This document shows, in pieces, positions 47,199 to 59,334 of a DNA stretch of 64,000 nt. How positions within the stretch are numbered: position 1 is the first letter of the stretch; the number at the start of each line of letters is the position of its first letter. The DNA is from Guadua angustifolia (lineage: Eukaryota; Streptophyta; Magnoliopsida; Poales; Poaceae), in the NCBI GenBank assembly GCA_036346375.1, contig CM070502.1, forward strand, positions 74,726,224 to 74,790,223. Direction: 5' to 3'. The notes beneath the pieces were generated by a model that saw only the letters and a program-made list of their open reading frames with translations, was not told the DNA's origin and made no database searches. The translations under genes were made by a program, and so were the position numbers.

Positions 47199-48366
47199 CT
47201 ATGGGATATCCGTACACCTACAAGTGCTGGTATGGGACAAGTTTGAACCAATTAAGTTATCTAGTTTAACTTTGTACATTGGAAGACTAGAGTAGTATAA
47301 GCTTTCTAAGACTAATTGCTTATAGAGGTTTCTACATACCATGCACCGGTGTATACCTTGCCATGATGGGAAAGTAGGGACTCAACAGGAGTGAATTGTT
47401 GAGAGTACAATATTGTACAAATATTTTCCGCCACTATAGAACATGGGGAAGTGAGGGCTCAACAGGAATAGCCTGTTGATAGTACAATGGGTGTACAAAT
47501 ACCTTCTGCCACTATAGGAAGGGTTTGTTGTCACCGGGCTGGTGCAAAGTTAATCTAGGTAATGTAAAGGTTTTCGTTATGAACATTTTGGCCACACGCC
47601 AATGGAGCATGAAAATAGGGGCAAAAAGAAAAGGTCATGACTTGTGGATAAAGTTGCATACCTTTTTTAAAAAAACTATCCCCGCAATTATGGAAGATTT
47701 GGTGAACTGACACTAGTTAGAAGTTTTGGTATTTTTCAAAATGGTTTGAATTGGAGATATTCGTTGAAAAATCTTTGTTTCAGATTTTATGCCAAAGAAT
47801 AGCAATGAGATGATGCGGTACTCACAATCATAAAGGACTATGAGTTATTACTTTATACTTGCATACTTGTTATTTTCATACCTGTCAAAATTGCTCTTAA
47901 AAAATTCCATTTTGAAGATTACTACTTGATTTACAAGTTCAATTTCGCTTTGCACAAAGTAACCGTAGAAGTTTCCTTTGACATAGCATGCATTTATTGT
48001 ATTTTTGCGATACATCTTAAGTCTTGCTAAATACAAAAGTACCCACCCTTACTTATTTGTTGGTTTAGTTGAAGAAGATGCTTCGAAGATATACACTTCG
48101 TCGAAGGTTACAGGAATTTCGATGATGCGATCTTCTAGGGTTTGTACCTTGTCAGTTACCTACGGGTTGGATAGGTACACTATAAGACTTTTGTTTCTTT
48201 CCGCTGTAATATACTCTGCTTTGTAATACCTTATTGTATAAATTACCATTATCATATGCAATATTGAGTATGGATGTGTTATCAATTGTTGTAAATATAC
48301 GTACTAACCACTGATTATGGGATTAGTATTGTATATGCACAGATCATCTTTCTTGATTTTTGTACT

Positions 48367-49035
48367 TGACGAGGGTTGAAACTTCCGACAGTCAAACTTA
48401 CGGTCAACAGGGGGCCCCAAGCTCGAGCTCGGGAGTGGCATCGCCGACCAAGACCTGGGTTGCGCGGACTCCCTCACGACCCAGAGCTCGAGATCGTCAA
48501 GACCTCATGATCGAGGGCAAGCGTTCGGCTCCAGCTCGAGAGGACTAGCTCGGGACCAGAGCACGCGCCCCGCGGCGGTTACCAGATCCATGAATGCAGG
48601 AGTCAAGGCTGTCATGGGCGGCATAATCGGGGCAGTTACAACCTTCTTCATGTCGTGCGAGACCATGATCTCCGGGAATCTCTCCCGGCCGTTTCGGGGA
48701 ACGTTAGAAGGATATAAGGCCTCGCAAGGCATGTACACAAAGGGGGGTGACCGGCAATAGGCCAATAGACATCAACAGGGCACTCAAGCCCAAGCTGTAA
48801 TCATCTCTTTGTACGCACAATTAGTTAATTCCTCCGCCTCCGGAGAAGATCGGGCGTAGAGCTATTACCGCCTAGGGGCTCGAACCAGTATAACTCGTTG
48901 TGTCATGTTCTCTGTCGTCTTCCTCCGACCTCTACGCTGCAAACGCAAACCTTCGGTGAGCAAGGTCCGAATTGGGTCCCTTACACACTAACACCCCTCT
49001 TCACTTTTGCGGTCAGGCGATCCCGATCGTCGACA
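48367..49035 (+). mobile_element. gypsy-type solo LTR with GTACT target duplication
   Basis: Starts TGACGAGGGTTG and ends GATCGTCGACA. GTACT is repeated at 48362-48366 and 49036-49040. TATA-like ggatataaggcc lies near 48710. GC-rich, with ctcgagctcggg words. No internal region. Confidence 0.9.
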
Positions 49036-49059
49036 GTACTAAAAAGGAGGGTCGTTACA

Positions 49060-49099
49060 ATTCTTCACTGTTTATCAAGCGCCACAAGTGATGTCTTGG
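49060..49099 (+). mobile_element. short-LTR copia-type fragment, left piece
   Basis: atcaagcgccacaagtgatgtcttgg corresponds, in opposite orientation, to 41329-41352 and 3807-3825. It continues at 52843 after the gypsy insertion. The CTTGG at 49095-49099 is the target duplication. Confidence 0.75.
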
Positions 49100-49551
49100 T
49101 GTCGAGGTTTGTTACCGACAATAATGAAAAGGGGGCTAAGCGCTGGATCGGGAACTCGATGGTAGCACAAGAACACCGGAATTATACAGGTTCGGGCTCT
49201 CACGGAGGAGATAATACCCTAGTCCTGTGCTCTGGGATTATGATTGGCTAGCTTATTTGCTGATGATATCCCCGTCCTCATTATGTTCCCCCGCCCCTCC
49301 CTTTATATAGCAGAGGAGGGCGGTTACAAAAGAGAGTCCCACTCGGATACGAGGTGGGAATCTTGTATCTCTTTCCTTATCCGTTAAACATGATGGCAGT
49401 TAGGATTACAATTGTATCCTCCCTAAGCAGGGTTAGTTTCCATCTTCGGGGTTTCCTTGTTGCGCATGGCGGCCTGCCTCCTGAGCAATACCCATCTTCA
49501 TGTAGTCGGCATGGCCCATCATGCAGATACCCGGTGTCCATATACTCCACA
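49100..49551 (-). repeat. LTR of the gypsy-type element (3' LTR in its own orientation)
   Basis: The plus strand begins TGTCGAGGTTTG and ends ATACTCCACA. It differs from the partner LTR at three positions seen by eye (near 49469, 49517 and 49535). Confidence 0.96.
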
Positions 49552-50422
49552 GTAGCCCCCGAGTGCTTTGCGATCGAATTGCCGCCTTTCTGATCGCAGC
49601 CCAACTGAGTTATGCTTCACGCCGAGTGCTTCCAGTTCTTGATGTAGTTTTCCGACTGGTTTTTCTTTCCAGCCGAGTGCCCATTGTAGGCAAAGAGGTC
49701 GTGAAGGACTCAATAGAGCTCCACGCGTTGAATTATATCCGACTGTCGTGGCGTACAGCTGGTGGCCCATCATGAGGCATACTGTATCCCAAACGATATG
49801 CAGAGGTCAAAACGCTTTTCCCGCTCAAGGCGAAATTCAGCGTCGCTCCCTTTAAATTCATTTGTCGTCGAAATTGTTGATGTCGTCGTTGGAGCGTTGG
49901 CCCACACGCGTCGCATCCAAATTTAGTAGCCCTGAAATCATGTATATGCAGAACTTAGGCCATGTAAAAATAATTCACTCGGATGTGGTGTCCGACTGGT
50001 TTAGAGTTTTTTACTCCTTTCCTTATTGATTTTGAATTCATCCGAGTGGTTTTGACTCTTTTTGTTTAAGCACTCTGCCCGACTAGTCTAGCCCCCGAGC
50101 GTCGGGAGTCGGCTCATGGCTCTTTTTCCCAGGCACGCGTTTTGGGTGACTAAAGTTCGCCGTTCATGGGGTCAGAGCTTCACAACTTGGAATTAACGCA
50201 CTCGGATTCATTTGCAATCGTTAAATAGAAGAAAAAATACAACTCAGAAAAAGATGTGCGCATGCGCACACTATTAGGTGTAGCCCCGACTTCTTTGCTT
50301 AGTTGTGGATCAACTAAGTAGCAAGTCAAGAAAGCCAACAATTTTATTCATAATGACATAATTGAGTAAAAGCGACTTAGCCGCTTTATGCTCCATGTGT
50401 TGCCGACGATCGTGCCGCCCTT

Positions 50423-51372
50423 GCTCGTGGGCGCATAGCGTGGCTCGTGGCCGTCTTGAGGTGGCGCTTCGGGCGCAGCGTAGCTCGTGGCCGTCCGAGG
50501 TGGCGCCGGGCGAGGCGTCGTGGCCGCCGTCTGCGAGTTGGCGCTTCGGCGCAGACGTAGGCTCGTGGCGTGCGAAGTTGGCGCTTCGGCGCAGCGTAGG
50601 CTCGTGGCCGTCGGAGTTGGCGCTTCGGCGCAGCGTAAACTCGTGGCCGCGCAAAGTTGGCGCTTCAAACGCGAGCGCTCGTGGCCGTGCGAATTGGCGC
50701 TTCGGCGCAGCGTAAACTCGTGGCCGTCGGGAGTTGGCGCTTAGGCTCGTGGCCGTGCGGAGTTGGCGCTTCGAAGCGCAGCGTAAACTCGTGGCGTCGC
50801 GGAAGTTGGCGCTTCGGCGCAGCGTAAACTCGTGGCGTCTTGCGGAGTTGGCGCTTCGGCGCAGCGTAAACTCGTGGCGTGCCGAGTTGGTGCTCGGCGC
50901 AGACGCGTAGCTCGTGGCCGTCGCCGGAGTTGGCGCCGGGCGCGGCGTAAACTCGTGGCGTGCGGGTTGGCGCTTCGCAGCGCGGCGTAAACTCGTGGCG
51001 TCGCCGGAGTTGGCGCCGGGCGCGCGGCGTAAACTTCGTGGTCGTGCGAAGTTGGCGCTCGGGGCGCAGGCGTAGGCTCGTGGCCGTGCCGGAGTTGGCG
51101 CTTAGGCTCGTGGCCGTGCCGGAGTTGGCGCTCGGGGCGCAGGCGTAGGCTCGTGGCCGTGCCGGAGTTGGCGCTTAGGCTCGTGGCCGTGCCGGAGTTG
51201 GCGCCGGGCGCGGCGTAAACTCATGGCCGTCTTGGAGTTGGCGCCGGGCGCAGCGTAAACTCGTGGCGTCTTGAGTTGGCGCTTCGGGCGCAGCGTAGGC
51301 TCGTGGTCATCTGCGAAGTTGGCGCTCGGGGCGCAGGCGTAGGCTCGTGGCCGTGCCGGAGTTGACGCTCCT
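50423..51372. repeat. degenerate tandem array of a unit of about 39 bp
   Basis: The word CTCGTGG occurs about 22 times exactly and three or four times with one change. The typical unit is ctcgtggccgtcggagttgg followed by cgcttcggcgcagcgtaaa. Insertions and deletions of one to a few bases between units shift the frame, and some units lack the middle. On the minus (element) strand a unit reads HEPTLRRSANSDG. The array is about 950 bp. Confidence 0.92.
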
Positions 51373-52385
51373 GGGTTGTTTGTAGTAGCCAGCAAAACAG
51401 TCAGAGGGCTGAGCGGTACAGCCCGAGTTTCGTATAATCGATTTAATCACCTGGAAGAAGCGCCGGTTTTAGTGCCTCCATGCATTATATGTGTCGCTTA
51501 ATACCGACACCAAAATAATTTCTGAAACAATAATCGAGAGGAATCTGAGTAGTATATATCTTTTGCAAAAACTACCCGAGTGATCCGAATAATTTTTAAG
51601 CCACTCGGATATATATAAAAATTAAGCGCATATTTGAATGCATAATTTAAATATTAAAAAACTTAGGCTGTTAGCTCACCGACTAATTTTGGCACGGTTC
51701 CAAGTGGTCGGATGGCGAGCTCTGTTTCCCTTTGATTTGATTGCTTCTCCATGGGAATTAATGCTTGTGACGTGCGTGTCCTAAACTCCTAGGACATGAG
51801 CATAGCACCTCCCTGATGACCTTGCCGAGAAGGTTTCTGTTGCTTCTCGTCCTCGGTGGTTCAGCCGAACTCGCTGGTCTTCTACTTGACTCTGAAGCGA
51901 AGTCGTCGAAAGTTTCTTCGAACAGTTCTCCGGCTTGAAGCGAACAGCTTCGCCGAGATGTCGGCTCGGCGAATCGGCGATTTTTACGATCAATCTTCAG
52001 TGCTGCCCGGCGATGCGTGAAGACCAAGCCGCGTCGCGTGCTGCAGGTCTTTGCGCGGCATGATGCTTGCTGCGAATCATGGAACGTCCGCGACGACGTC
52101 CACGCCGCCCGGCAAGGAGTGCCTCAGAACTCCGCTCGCTTCTCGATCATTGCGCGCGCTGCTTGCTATGATCTTGCCTCGTAGAAATCGCGCCTTGCCT
52201 CGATCTGCTGCGCCGGGCGAAATCTTCGCCGTGTGGGCGCGTTGTCGCCGATCGATTGCTTTTCACGCGTCGCTGATTTTGATCTCGCCAGGGACGCAGA
52301 TCTTGAAGGTGTTGATGACCCCGCAATGGATCGCCATCGAGCCCGACGAATTGATCTTGACGCTTCCCCTACCTGGCGCGCCAAC

Positions 52386-52837
52386 TGTCGAGGTTTGTTA
52401 CCGACAATAATGAAAAGGGGGCTAAGCGCTGGATCGGGAACTCGATGGTAGCACAAGAACACCGGAATTATACAGGTTCGGGCTCTCACGGAGGAGATAA
52501 TACCCTAGTCCTGTGCTCTGGGATTATGATTGGCTAGCTTATTTGCTGATGATATCCCCGTCCTCATTATGTTCCCCCGCCCCTCCCTTTATATAGCAGA
52601 GGAGGGCGGTTACAAAAGAGAGTCCCACTCGGATACGAGGTGGGAATCTTGTATCTCTTTCCTTATCCGTTAAACATGATGGCAGTTAGGATTACAATTG
52701 TATCCTCCCTAAGCAGGGTTAGTTTCCATCTTCGGGGTTTCCTTGTTGCGCATGGCGGTCTGCCTCCTGAGCAATACCCATCTTCATGTAGTCGGCATGG
52801 CCTATCATGCAGATACCCGGGGTCCATATACTCCACA
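52386..52837 (-). repeat. LTR of the gypsy-type element (5' LTR in its own orientation)
   Basis: Partner of the LTR at 49100-49551, with the same TG...CA ends and length. Adjacent to the primer-site-like sequence at 52367-52385. Confidence 0.96.
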
Positions 52838-52842
52838 CTTGG

Positions 52843-53370
52843 CTTATATCGTTTGATGATAAAACGTTTATTTCAGGAGATTAGTTGCGCAGACTTAAAC
52901 TTTACTGAGGTTATGAATTGTTGAAGACTTAGATTTCTTTGTTTGCTTTGTTGATTGCTGTGTATTTGGATTGATTGTTCCGGTCTTTCTCTTGATCTAC
53001 TGGTTGTTTGCTCAATCTTACTTCATGAGAAGCGTTTATATAAGATTGTTCCAGTCTTTCGCACTACAAGTGCTTACTTACCCTTCTTGGTTTTCCGAAG
53101 ATAATTTCATTGGGGATTTTAGTTAAGGGGATGGTTGGTAGAGATGACTCAGTACAGAATCCAATTGAATCAAGATTTATCCAAATACGTTGTTAGTTTA
53201 TCTTCAACAGATCCTTTCATATCTAAACTCTTTTGGCTATGTAAGCCACCCTTTGTACATGTAAACTTGAACATAAATTTTGGATAATCTCTTATGTTTT
53301 TTTTCTCTCCTTTGTGAGGTTTTTCACATAAAAATTTTGTCTCTAGTTTTACCGCGTGCTAACCCTAACA
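52843..53370 (+). mobile_element. short-LTR copia-type fragment, right piece with LTR (53136-53370)
   Basis: Continues 49060-49099: cttatatcgtttgatga, then ttgttccagtctttc, then the polypurine-like gttaaggggatgg followed by an LTR TGGTAGAGATGAC...CCCTAACA. It has a TATA-like ggctatgtaagcc. It is the plus-strand counterpart of 3301-4345 and 40816-41730. Confidence 0.75.
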
Positions 53371-54990
53371 GTAGCTTAGCACCAAAGATGCATGCTTTGT
53401 TTTCCCATTCAATCGATTATTTTCGAAACCATCCATTCAATCAATTATGGAAAAGATCCCGGCGCGGGAGGGGTTGGGGGGTGGTTGATGATAGAGGAAG
53501 AATTCTGCACACACTAGATCCCTCGGCTGACTGGTTCACTGGGCGTATATAATTTGGAAGCTCTCCTTAATTTGCCACGCATTCCGGTACGAGTCTAATC
53601 AAACTACAAAACCAACAAAATAAATAACAAATTGATCCATTTTTTTAGCCTCTTCACCTCTCTTTTTTGTTTTTTTGCAAATTTGATTTTCTTACTAATA
53701 GGAATTGCAAATATAGCCCTATTCCTAACCGCAGAAGCGTCCGAAGGTGACATGTATCACCTTTAGCGCTTCCCTACCATAGAAGGCCGGGTCACCGTAG
53801 CTCCTGACACCGCGGTAGCTCGCCAGTTGTGCTCCCGGATGCGGCAAGAGATAGGTGTTGCTTGCCGCATCTTTCATGGTAGAGGAGAGACTAAATCTGT
53901 AAATGTGTTCTCGGATAGATTAGATTTGCAATAAGGTAAGAGGAGCTAGAAAAATGATGATCAGTACTTACTCGAGTGCGCGTTACCAGTTGGGGCACCA
54001 AGGTAGGTGGAATTTTGGTTTCTTTCTCTTCTCTGCCTTTTCTATTTCTGACCCCGCAGTACTTCTTCCCTAGTTTGGTGCTTAGTTACATTCCCTGCAG
54101 TGCAGTGCAGTGAATTAATAGGAGTAAGTTAGTTTGGCCAAGAAGTCAATTAGGTTGATGAAGACAAGTGGAAACTGGACGTATTGAAGTAGCCAGGTTC
54201 AAGCCATAAGAAAGACCACTTTGACATGTTCCTATGCAAAAGTTTTATTACTTCACACTAGAAATTTAATTAATTTATAAAATATGATAATAGAACTAGC
54301 CGGGTTGTTGCGCGGCTAGCCTCCATATTAGTTTCTAAATCTTAATGTATGTAATTAAGAGCAAATCTACGTAAGCCACCAGTGCGTTTAAATTGAAATT
54401 AAGTAAACTGATACAGGGACACGTACACGACAACAAAAACATCAAGTAGATGTATGTTTTTAGATATTTTTTTATTTGCCTCTATAAATTGCTATAACAT
54501 ATTGTAAAGACATTTTTTGGTGGTATTTTAGAAGGTGACTTAAATGTAGAGACACTATTTAGAGACATTTTGTATAACATGCATTGAATGAGGAGCTTAG
54601 AGGCATTTTTTAGGTATTTGTAAATTGTCTAAACAAAAATCATATGGAAACATATTTTTGAGACACTTCTTAAAGTGGCCTTATCTTGTGGAGACGTTAT
54701 ATGAGGTATTTTTTATTCTTTAGACACATTCTTTTATATGTTTAAGACATGCTGTGTGCTACTCATAATAATTACAATATGAGTATAAGCAAGTTGTAGT
54801 ATGAGGTTGAGATAGTTAGTTGGACTACTTATTTATCCATAAGGTCTCGAGTTTGAGGATTGGTTTCAACATAGAAGATTGATTTCAACATATTTCCAGA
54901 ATATATTTTTCATTATCTAAAGGGTGCTAGAGAGTACAAAGACACAATGTAAAAGACGGTAAGCCCTAACCCCACCCCACCCCCCACCCA
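53371..54990. other. no recognisable gene
   Basis: Intergenic. Words of the type agacatttttt and gagacac recur from 54500 to 55370 on both sides of the MITE copy B, as in the ends of a decayed DNA transposon, but no matching ends were found. At 54298-54321 a short GC-rich stem-loop (agccgggttgttgcgcggct) adjoins CTAG. Confidence 0.4.
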
Positions 54991-54997
54991 ACCACCA

Positions 54998-55232
54998 CCA
55001 CCACAAAAAAGCTCAGCTTTTAAGGGGCTTTTGGTATAAGTTAGAAGTCACAAAAAACTAGCAAAAGCTGAAAGCTAGACAAGATCTGTTTTTGCAGCTT
55101 ATTGCTGAGGAAAATTAGCTGTTTGTTAAACGATCTATTATAAAAAGCTACAGCTACTTTTTAACCCAGAAAACTAATAAGCAGATTTTCAGAAAAACTA
55201 TAGCTCCCTCAAACAAGCCCATAGTTCCTTTA
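54998..55232. mobile_element. hAT-like MITE, copy B
   Basis: Collinear with 23725-24010: agctcagcttttaaggggctt, gcagcttattgctgagg, acgatctattataaaaagct, cagaaaaactatagctcc, ending near caaacaagccc. Inverted ends of the GGGCTTGTTTG type. No coding capacity. Confidence 0.68.
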
Positions 55233-55789
55233 CAAAATATCTTAAATAGAAGATAAAGACATTTCAATAAATGGCTCTTCAGCCATAGCGATGCTGCAGA
55301 TAGAGGCACCATGGTAGTATTTTGAAATATTTCTTTAAAATCATATAGAGACATAAAAATATATCTCTATTGTACAATAAAAACCTCTCTACAAGCTTAA
55401 GATGTTTCTCCTGCAGTGATATAAAATCTCTCTCTCTGTCTCAATAACCAACTTTTAAAAGTTCAAGGAGTACTCACACCCAGTACTCAACTAAACGCGC
55501 AGACAACTACGCGTCCATTACATGCTAGGAATTTTGTAGGGAATCTAGAGCCACACCCAACACAGTCACGCGCTTTCTCAGAATAAATCTTAACTTCTCA
55601 TGAGTTAAACAAATACAAAAAATATTGAGCTCTCTTTTATTTTCTTTTCTTTTCTTTCTTCCTTGTAATTCGATGCACACATAAGGAGTTGCTTATTTTC
55701 TAATTATTAATATTGAGCTCTCCTTTTTTTTTGCCCTTCTAATTGGATCCACACGTACAGTGAGACTTTGCTCATTTTCTTTTGGCTTG

Positions 55790-57636
55790 TCATAATACAC
55801 TTTGCATCTGCTCTGCTTGCTCGGATTTTTCTTCCAATACAGTCTTGGGTGTCTCTTTGGCCTTTCCCCATAGGACGAAATATAACCCCATGATCACAAG
55901 AACGGACCCCAACACACTGGAAAATATTAATCAGACATATAATATTAACTCTAGATCGAAGAAATTCATACATATAGAGCGGACCTGCTATGAAAATAAG
56001 ATTAGCATGCACATGGGGCCGGGTAAGTTAACGGTGATACTACTACATATATATATTGCGTACCTTCCAAGGTGGAGTTGCTCATGGAGAACAATGATAT
56101 TGATGCCAGCCGCTATAATCTGGATCAGAGGCGTGAATGCAGTCGTGAACACTGGCCCTCTTTTCTCTATGCACCAAGACATGGCCAAGAATCCTAATCC
56201 AGAACCCATTATCCCCTGAGGAAATCAACGCGATAAAAAGAAAAGATTTCTTCAGTCTCTAGCTAGCTAGCTAGCTAGCTTCCTGGTTATATAATTGCAA
56301 ACCAGATGCTACCTACTAGTATTGATTAGTTTTTTAGTTACCACAAAGAGCACCGTGATGATCTGAAGCTTGCTTCTTAGGATCCACACGGAGAAGCTCT
56401 TCTCCGCAGCTAGCCCCACTGCAGCCATCTGAAGAAAGCTGAGCAAGAACATGAAGGCAGTTCCAGAGTAGAGTGATGGGTACTTCTTGCCAATCCTTGA
56501 CTGGAGGATGAACCAAAAGGACCAACATGCCGAGCCAGCCAGCAGGGCCACTGACCCAATCACCCATCTATGTGCTCCCCCAGCAGCAGCAGCAGCCTTC
56601 TCTTGTGATGTCCCAACAAGTACATGAACCAACCCCATCTGTGGGGAAGATGATTTGGTCAAGGATGGACCTTGGTACAGTGCAAGGAGCATTGCTCCTG
56701 TGAACCCTACAATTGTGCCAGTCACTTTTGCTATGCCAGCTCTAGTCTTCATGTCCAGTTTCTCCAGCCTGCATGTGGAGCAAACTCAGTTCTAGTTAGG
56801 CTGTGCGCATCTCTGCAAGCAAATGTTTCAGTCAATTCTTTGTGGACTGAAACAGAGTGCATGCAGCATCATAAATGTAGCACATCGTGTATATACTTGT
56901 GTACAAATGTAAAGAAATATCTAGCAAGGTACCCAAAAGGGAGCGCTACAAGGAAGGTGAACATGGGCGTCATGTTGATGAAGGCACATGCGAATGTTGC
57001 TGAAGTGTACTGTAAACCGATGAAGAAGAGCCATTGGGTAAGCGAGGCTCTGCCAGTGCAGCCATTAATTAACAAGCAAGCAGATTAGCACATGAAAGCA
57101 TCATCACGTACGGAAGAGATCGATCTACGATGGTTAATATTATATATATATATGTATGAGAAATGCGCTGCTAGTCGATCGATTGCTTACCCGAGCACCG
57201 CACTGAAGAAGAGATACACAAAGATCTCAGCTGTAAGCTTAGGTCTTGTCTTCCTACAGATTAATCCATAAAAGACAACAGACACCACATGAATAAAAGT
57301 ATATACATACACGAGAGATCAAGATACAATTTTTTCAAAGATTTTCCCATTTCTTGATACATCACAAGATCATATATATAGCCATGCATGCATCCAGTGT
57401 GACAATTAATCGGACGGATACTAGCTAATAAGAGACATAATACATATATACCTCTCTCGAAAGTAGGCGATTGGGGCTAGGAAGAGCATGGCTGTGAGCT
57501 GGCGAAGGGTGATAAGGACAGTGATGTGCATCCCTTCATTGAAAGCCATCTTTGTCAATGTGTTCATCACCGCAAACACAACAACCACCGCCAACATTGT
57601 TGCCGGAGGCTTGCAGTCGACCCAAGAGCACACCAT
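55790..57636 (-). CDS. WAT1-related / UMAMIT-type membrane transporter, 6 exons, 356 aa
   Basis: Exons: 57452-57636, 57191-57253, 56933-57049, 56342-56768, 56064-56215 and 55790-55916; total 1071 bp including stop, in frame, GT-AG borders. Same family and exon plan as the gene at 36879-39038: exons 2, 3 and the penultimate one have identical sizes (63, 117, 152 bp), but the fourth exon (427 bp) equals exons 4 and 5 of the other gene without an intron. Visible helices: TMLAVVVVFAVMNTLTKMAF, VLITLRQLTAMLFLAPIAYF, ATFACAFINMTPMFTFLVAL, VALLAGSACWSFWFILQSRI, PLIQIIAAGINIIVL and VLVIMGLYFVLWGKAKET. Two EamA halves. The hydrophilic tail is short. Transported substrate unknown. Confidence 0.94.
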
Positions 57637-57740
57637 CTGTTAATTGAGCTGTGATATGTGTAACTAGCTCGCTAGCTTACAATGTGTGCTTTGGTTCCAA
57701 ATTAGGTCCTTGATAGCATCACACTCGCATGTAGCAAGGC

Positions 57741-57748
57741 TATTTATG
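57741..57748 (-). promoter_or_regulatory. TATA box of the second WAT1-related gene
   Basis: Minus strand reads gccataaatagcc about 105 bases before the ATG at 57636, a normal plant spacing, which supports the chosen start. Confidence 0.6.
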
Positions 57749-58039
57749 GCCTGGCCTAGCTCCAACCAACTAATCGCGCGGGGAGACAATATTCCATACC
57801 TCAGTTATATCAATGTATATTTGCTTTATCTGCACTGAAGAATGATATATGTATCTCTTGGGTCATTGACTAGCTTTAAGTTTTCTACACCATCCAAAAG
57901 GAAGAATTTATCACCCCCAAAAGAAATGGAAGAATTTGTGCATCTAACTTTATGCAAGAAAGAGATCGAGAAGCCAGGGATGCTTTCAAAAAGCTATCCT
58001 TTATTTTACATGACAACTAGGGAGTACGCGCATAGGAAA

Positions 58040-58150
58040 TTAAATGGTTCTATGCTCATGAAAGTATGTACTCTCATTTTCAATATATCACTTAAACGAT
58101 GTTGTTATACATTTTTATCCTTTTGAGCTACTCTAATAATGATTATAAGA
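58040..58150. mobile_element. one arm of the hairpin MITE family
   Basis: gtatgtactctcattttcaatatatcacttaaacga, tacatttttatccttttgag and actctaataatgattataagat match an arm of 32760-33148. The other arm is absent or diverged. Confidence 0.6.
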
Positions 58151-58650
58151 TGAGTAGTGTTTTTGTGTTTTTTCTCCTAATACAAGTGCATAAATCTTAA
58201 AGCAAGTAAAGGGGTAAATAATCACCATCTACCATTCATTCTGCTTTAATATTTGTGCAACTTTTAAAAAGAAAGCACATAAGCACCTCTCTTATACGAT
58301 ACTCCAGAATGAGTTCCATAAAAAATTCATCAAAGTCCACTTTTTTTTGAAAGAGTAGCAAGAGAGTTGCCGCAAAATTTATTAAGAAGGAAAAAGAGGG
58401 GTGGCCCAGTTTTTATTAGGAAAAAACCGGTCCCGAAAAAACCTCACAATAAGCCATCACTCACATTGGTAACCACCGAACTAACCACCACTCACACCAC
58501 TAATACCACTATCCTGAGAAATAAACACCACTCACACCCACAAGGACGCACCCAAAGTCATTAAGACGCTAATTTGTAGCTTTCGTGTGCCAAGCAAAAC
58601 CATGATCTAACACCGCATCCTTGATCGATTTAACCACCTGTTCAGTTGTT

Positions 58651-59076
58651 CTATTCTTCCCTTGAAATATGCGTTGATTTCTCTCGAGCCAAAGATTCCA
58701 CCAGAAGTAAAATTAGCAGACAATCCAATTCGCGTCGTTTCTCCCTGTCATATTGGGTTCTTAACCTTCTCCACCACCTATATATCGAGCCGTCATGACT
58801 CAGATTCTGCCACCGATCTAGTTTTCCCCATAGCAGTAGAAGCTCCCATACTTGTCTAGCGAAATAGCAGTCTTTACAGAGATGATTCGTTGTTTCCGGT
58901 GATGCGTTGCAAATGCTGCATATCGCATTACATGGCCAGCCCATTTTGAGCATGTTATCAACTGTTAAAATTTTGTTATGAAGCAATGTCCATGCAAAAA
59001 ATCGACATTTAGGTTTAGCTTTGGTCTTCCATATTGGTGAGATCTTCATCTTACAGTAAACAGTGTCAAATTGCAC
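58651..59076 (-). pseudogene. LINE zinc-binding domain (zf-RVT)
   Basis: The frame contains PKCRFFAWTLLHNKILT, then WPCNAICSICNASPETTNHL and CYFARQVWELLL, the C-x2-C...H...C pattern of the plant LINE C-terminal zinc-binding domain. It is separated from the RT frame by stops and frame changes. Confidence 0.9.
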
Positions 59077-59334
59077 TAGGTAGGCACTCTTTGTTGAGTA
59101 TTGTCCATCAGATGTCCAATGCCAGGTTATTTGATCCTCCCTCTGCTCATCTCTATTGACTCTTCATATTGCTTCATGAAGATCTACAAACTCCCGTACT
59201 TTATTTTGAGAATTCATCGGAGTACAAAAGCGGATCCAGTAGTTGTTTGCCAAGGCTTGCTGGACTGAGATGTTCTTTCTTTTTGCCATTTGGAAAAGGG
59301 TCGGAGCAATGTTTTTTGGGGCTTTTCCTTGTAC

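Larger units (their letters stand above)
44711..49059 (+). mobile_element. decayed gypsy LTR-like sequence, host of two nested solo LTRs
   Basis: The parts not occupied by nested LTRs (44711-45524, 47199-48366, 49036-49059) resemble the 3' half of the LTR at 7992-12908: aaaactatgattttga, gtcggattaaggatcaa, and the end region attatgggattagta. The probable end is ggtcgttaca at 49059. The left limit is not resolved. At 47368-47520 a 77-bp stretch is duplicated in tandem (ctcaacagga at 47381 and 47458). Confidence 0.55.
49100..52837 (-). mobile_element. complete, young, non-autonomous gypsy-type LTR element
   Basis: LTRs at 49100-49551 and 52386-52837 (452 bp each; I see three differences), target duplication CTTGG (49095-49099, 52838-52842). 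Orientation is minus: a polypurine tract CTCGGGGGCTAC lies next to the LTR at 49552-49563 and a primer-site-like TTGGCGCGCCAGGTAGGGG at 52385-52367. TATA (minus, gctatataaagggagg) occurs in each LTR. The 2.8 kb interior has no gag, protease, RT or integrase, so the element must be moved by others. Most of the interior is a degenerate tandem array plus a GC-rich leader (51700-52380). Confidence 0.96.

Noticed and set aside
50423..51372. CRISPR-like array (short repeated words separated by variable sequence)
   Set aside because: Spacers are themselves repeated, unit length varies, the setting is a plant LTR element and there are no cas genes. It is a degenerate tandem repeat.
54298..54321. Helitron 3' end on the minus strand (stem-loop next to CTAG|T)
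   Set aside because: The usual spacer between stem and CTAG is missing and no body or 5' end could be matched.
54240..55422. CACTA-type transposon (subterminal agacattttt words, CACTGCAGGAGAAA on the minus strand at the right end)
   Set aside because: No matching inverted end on the left and no target duplication found; too weak to call.
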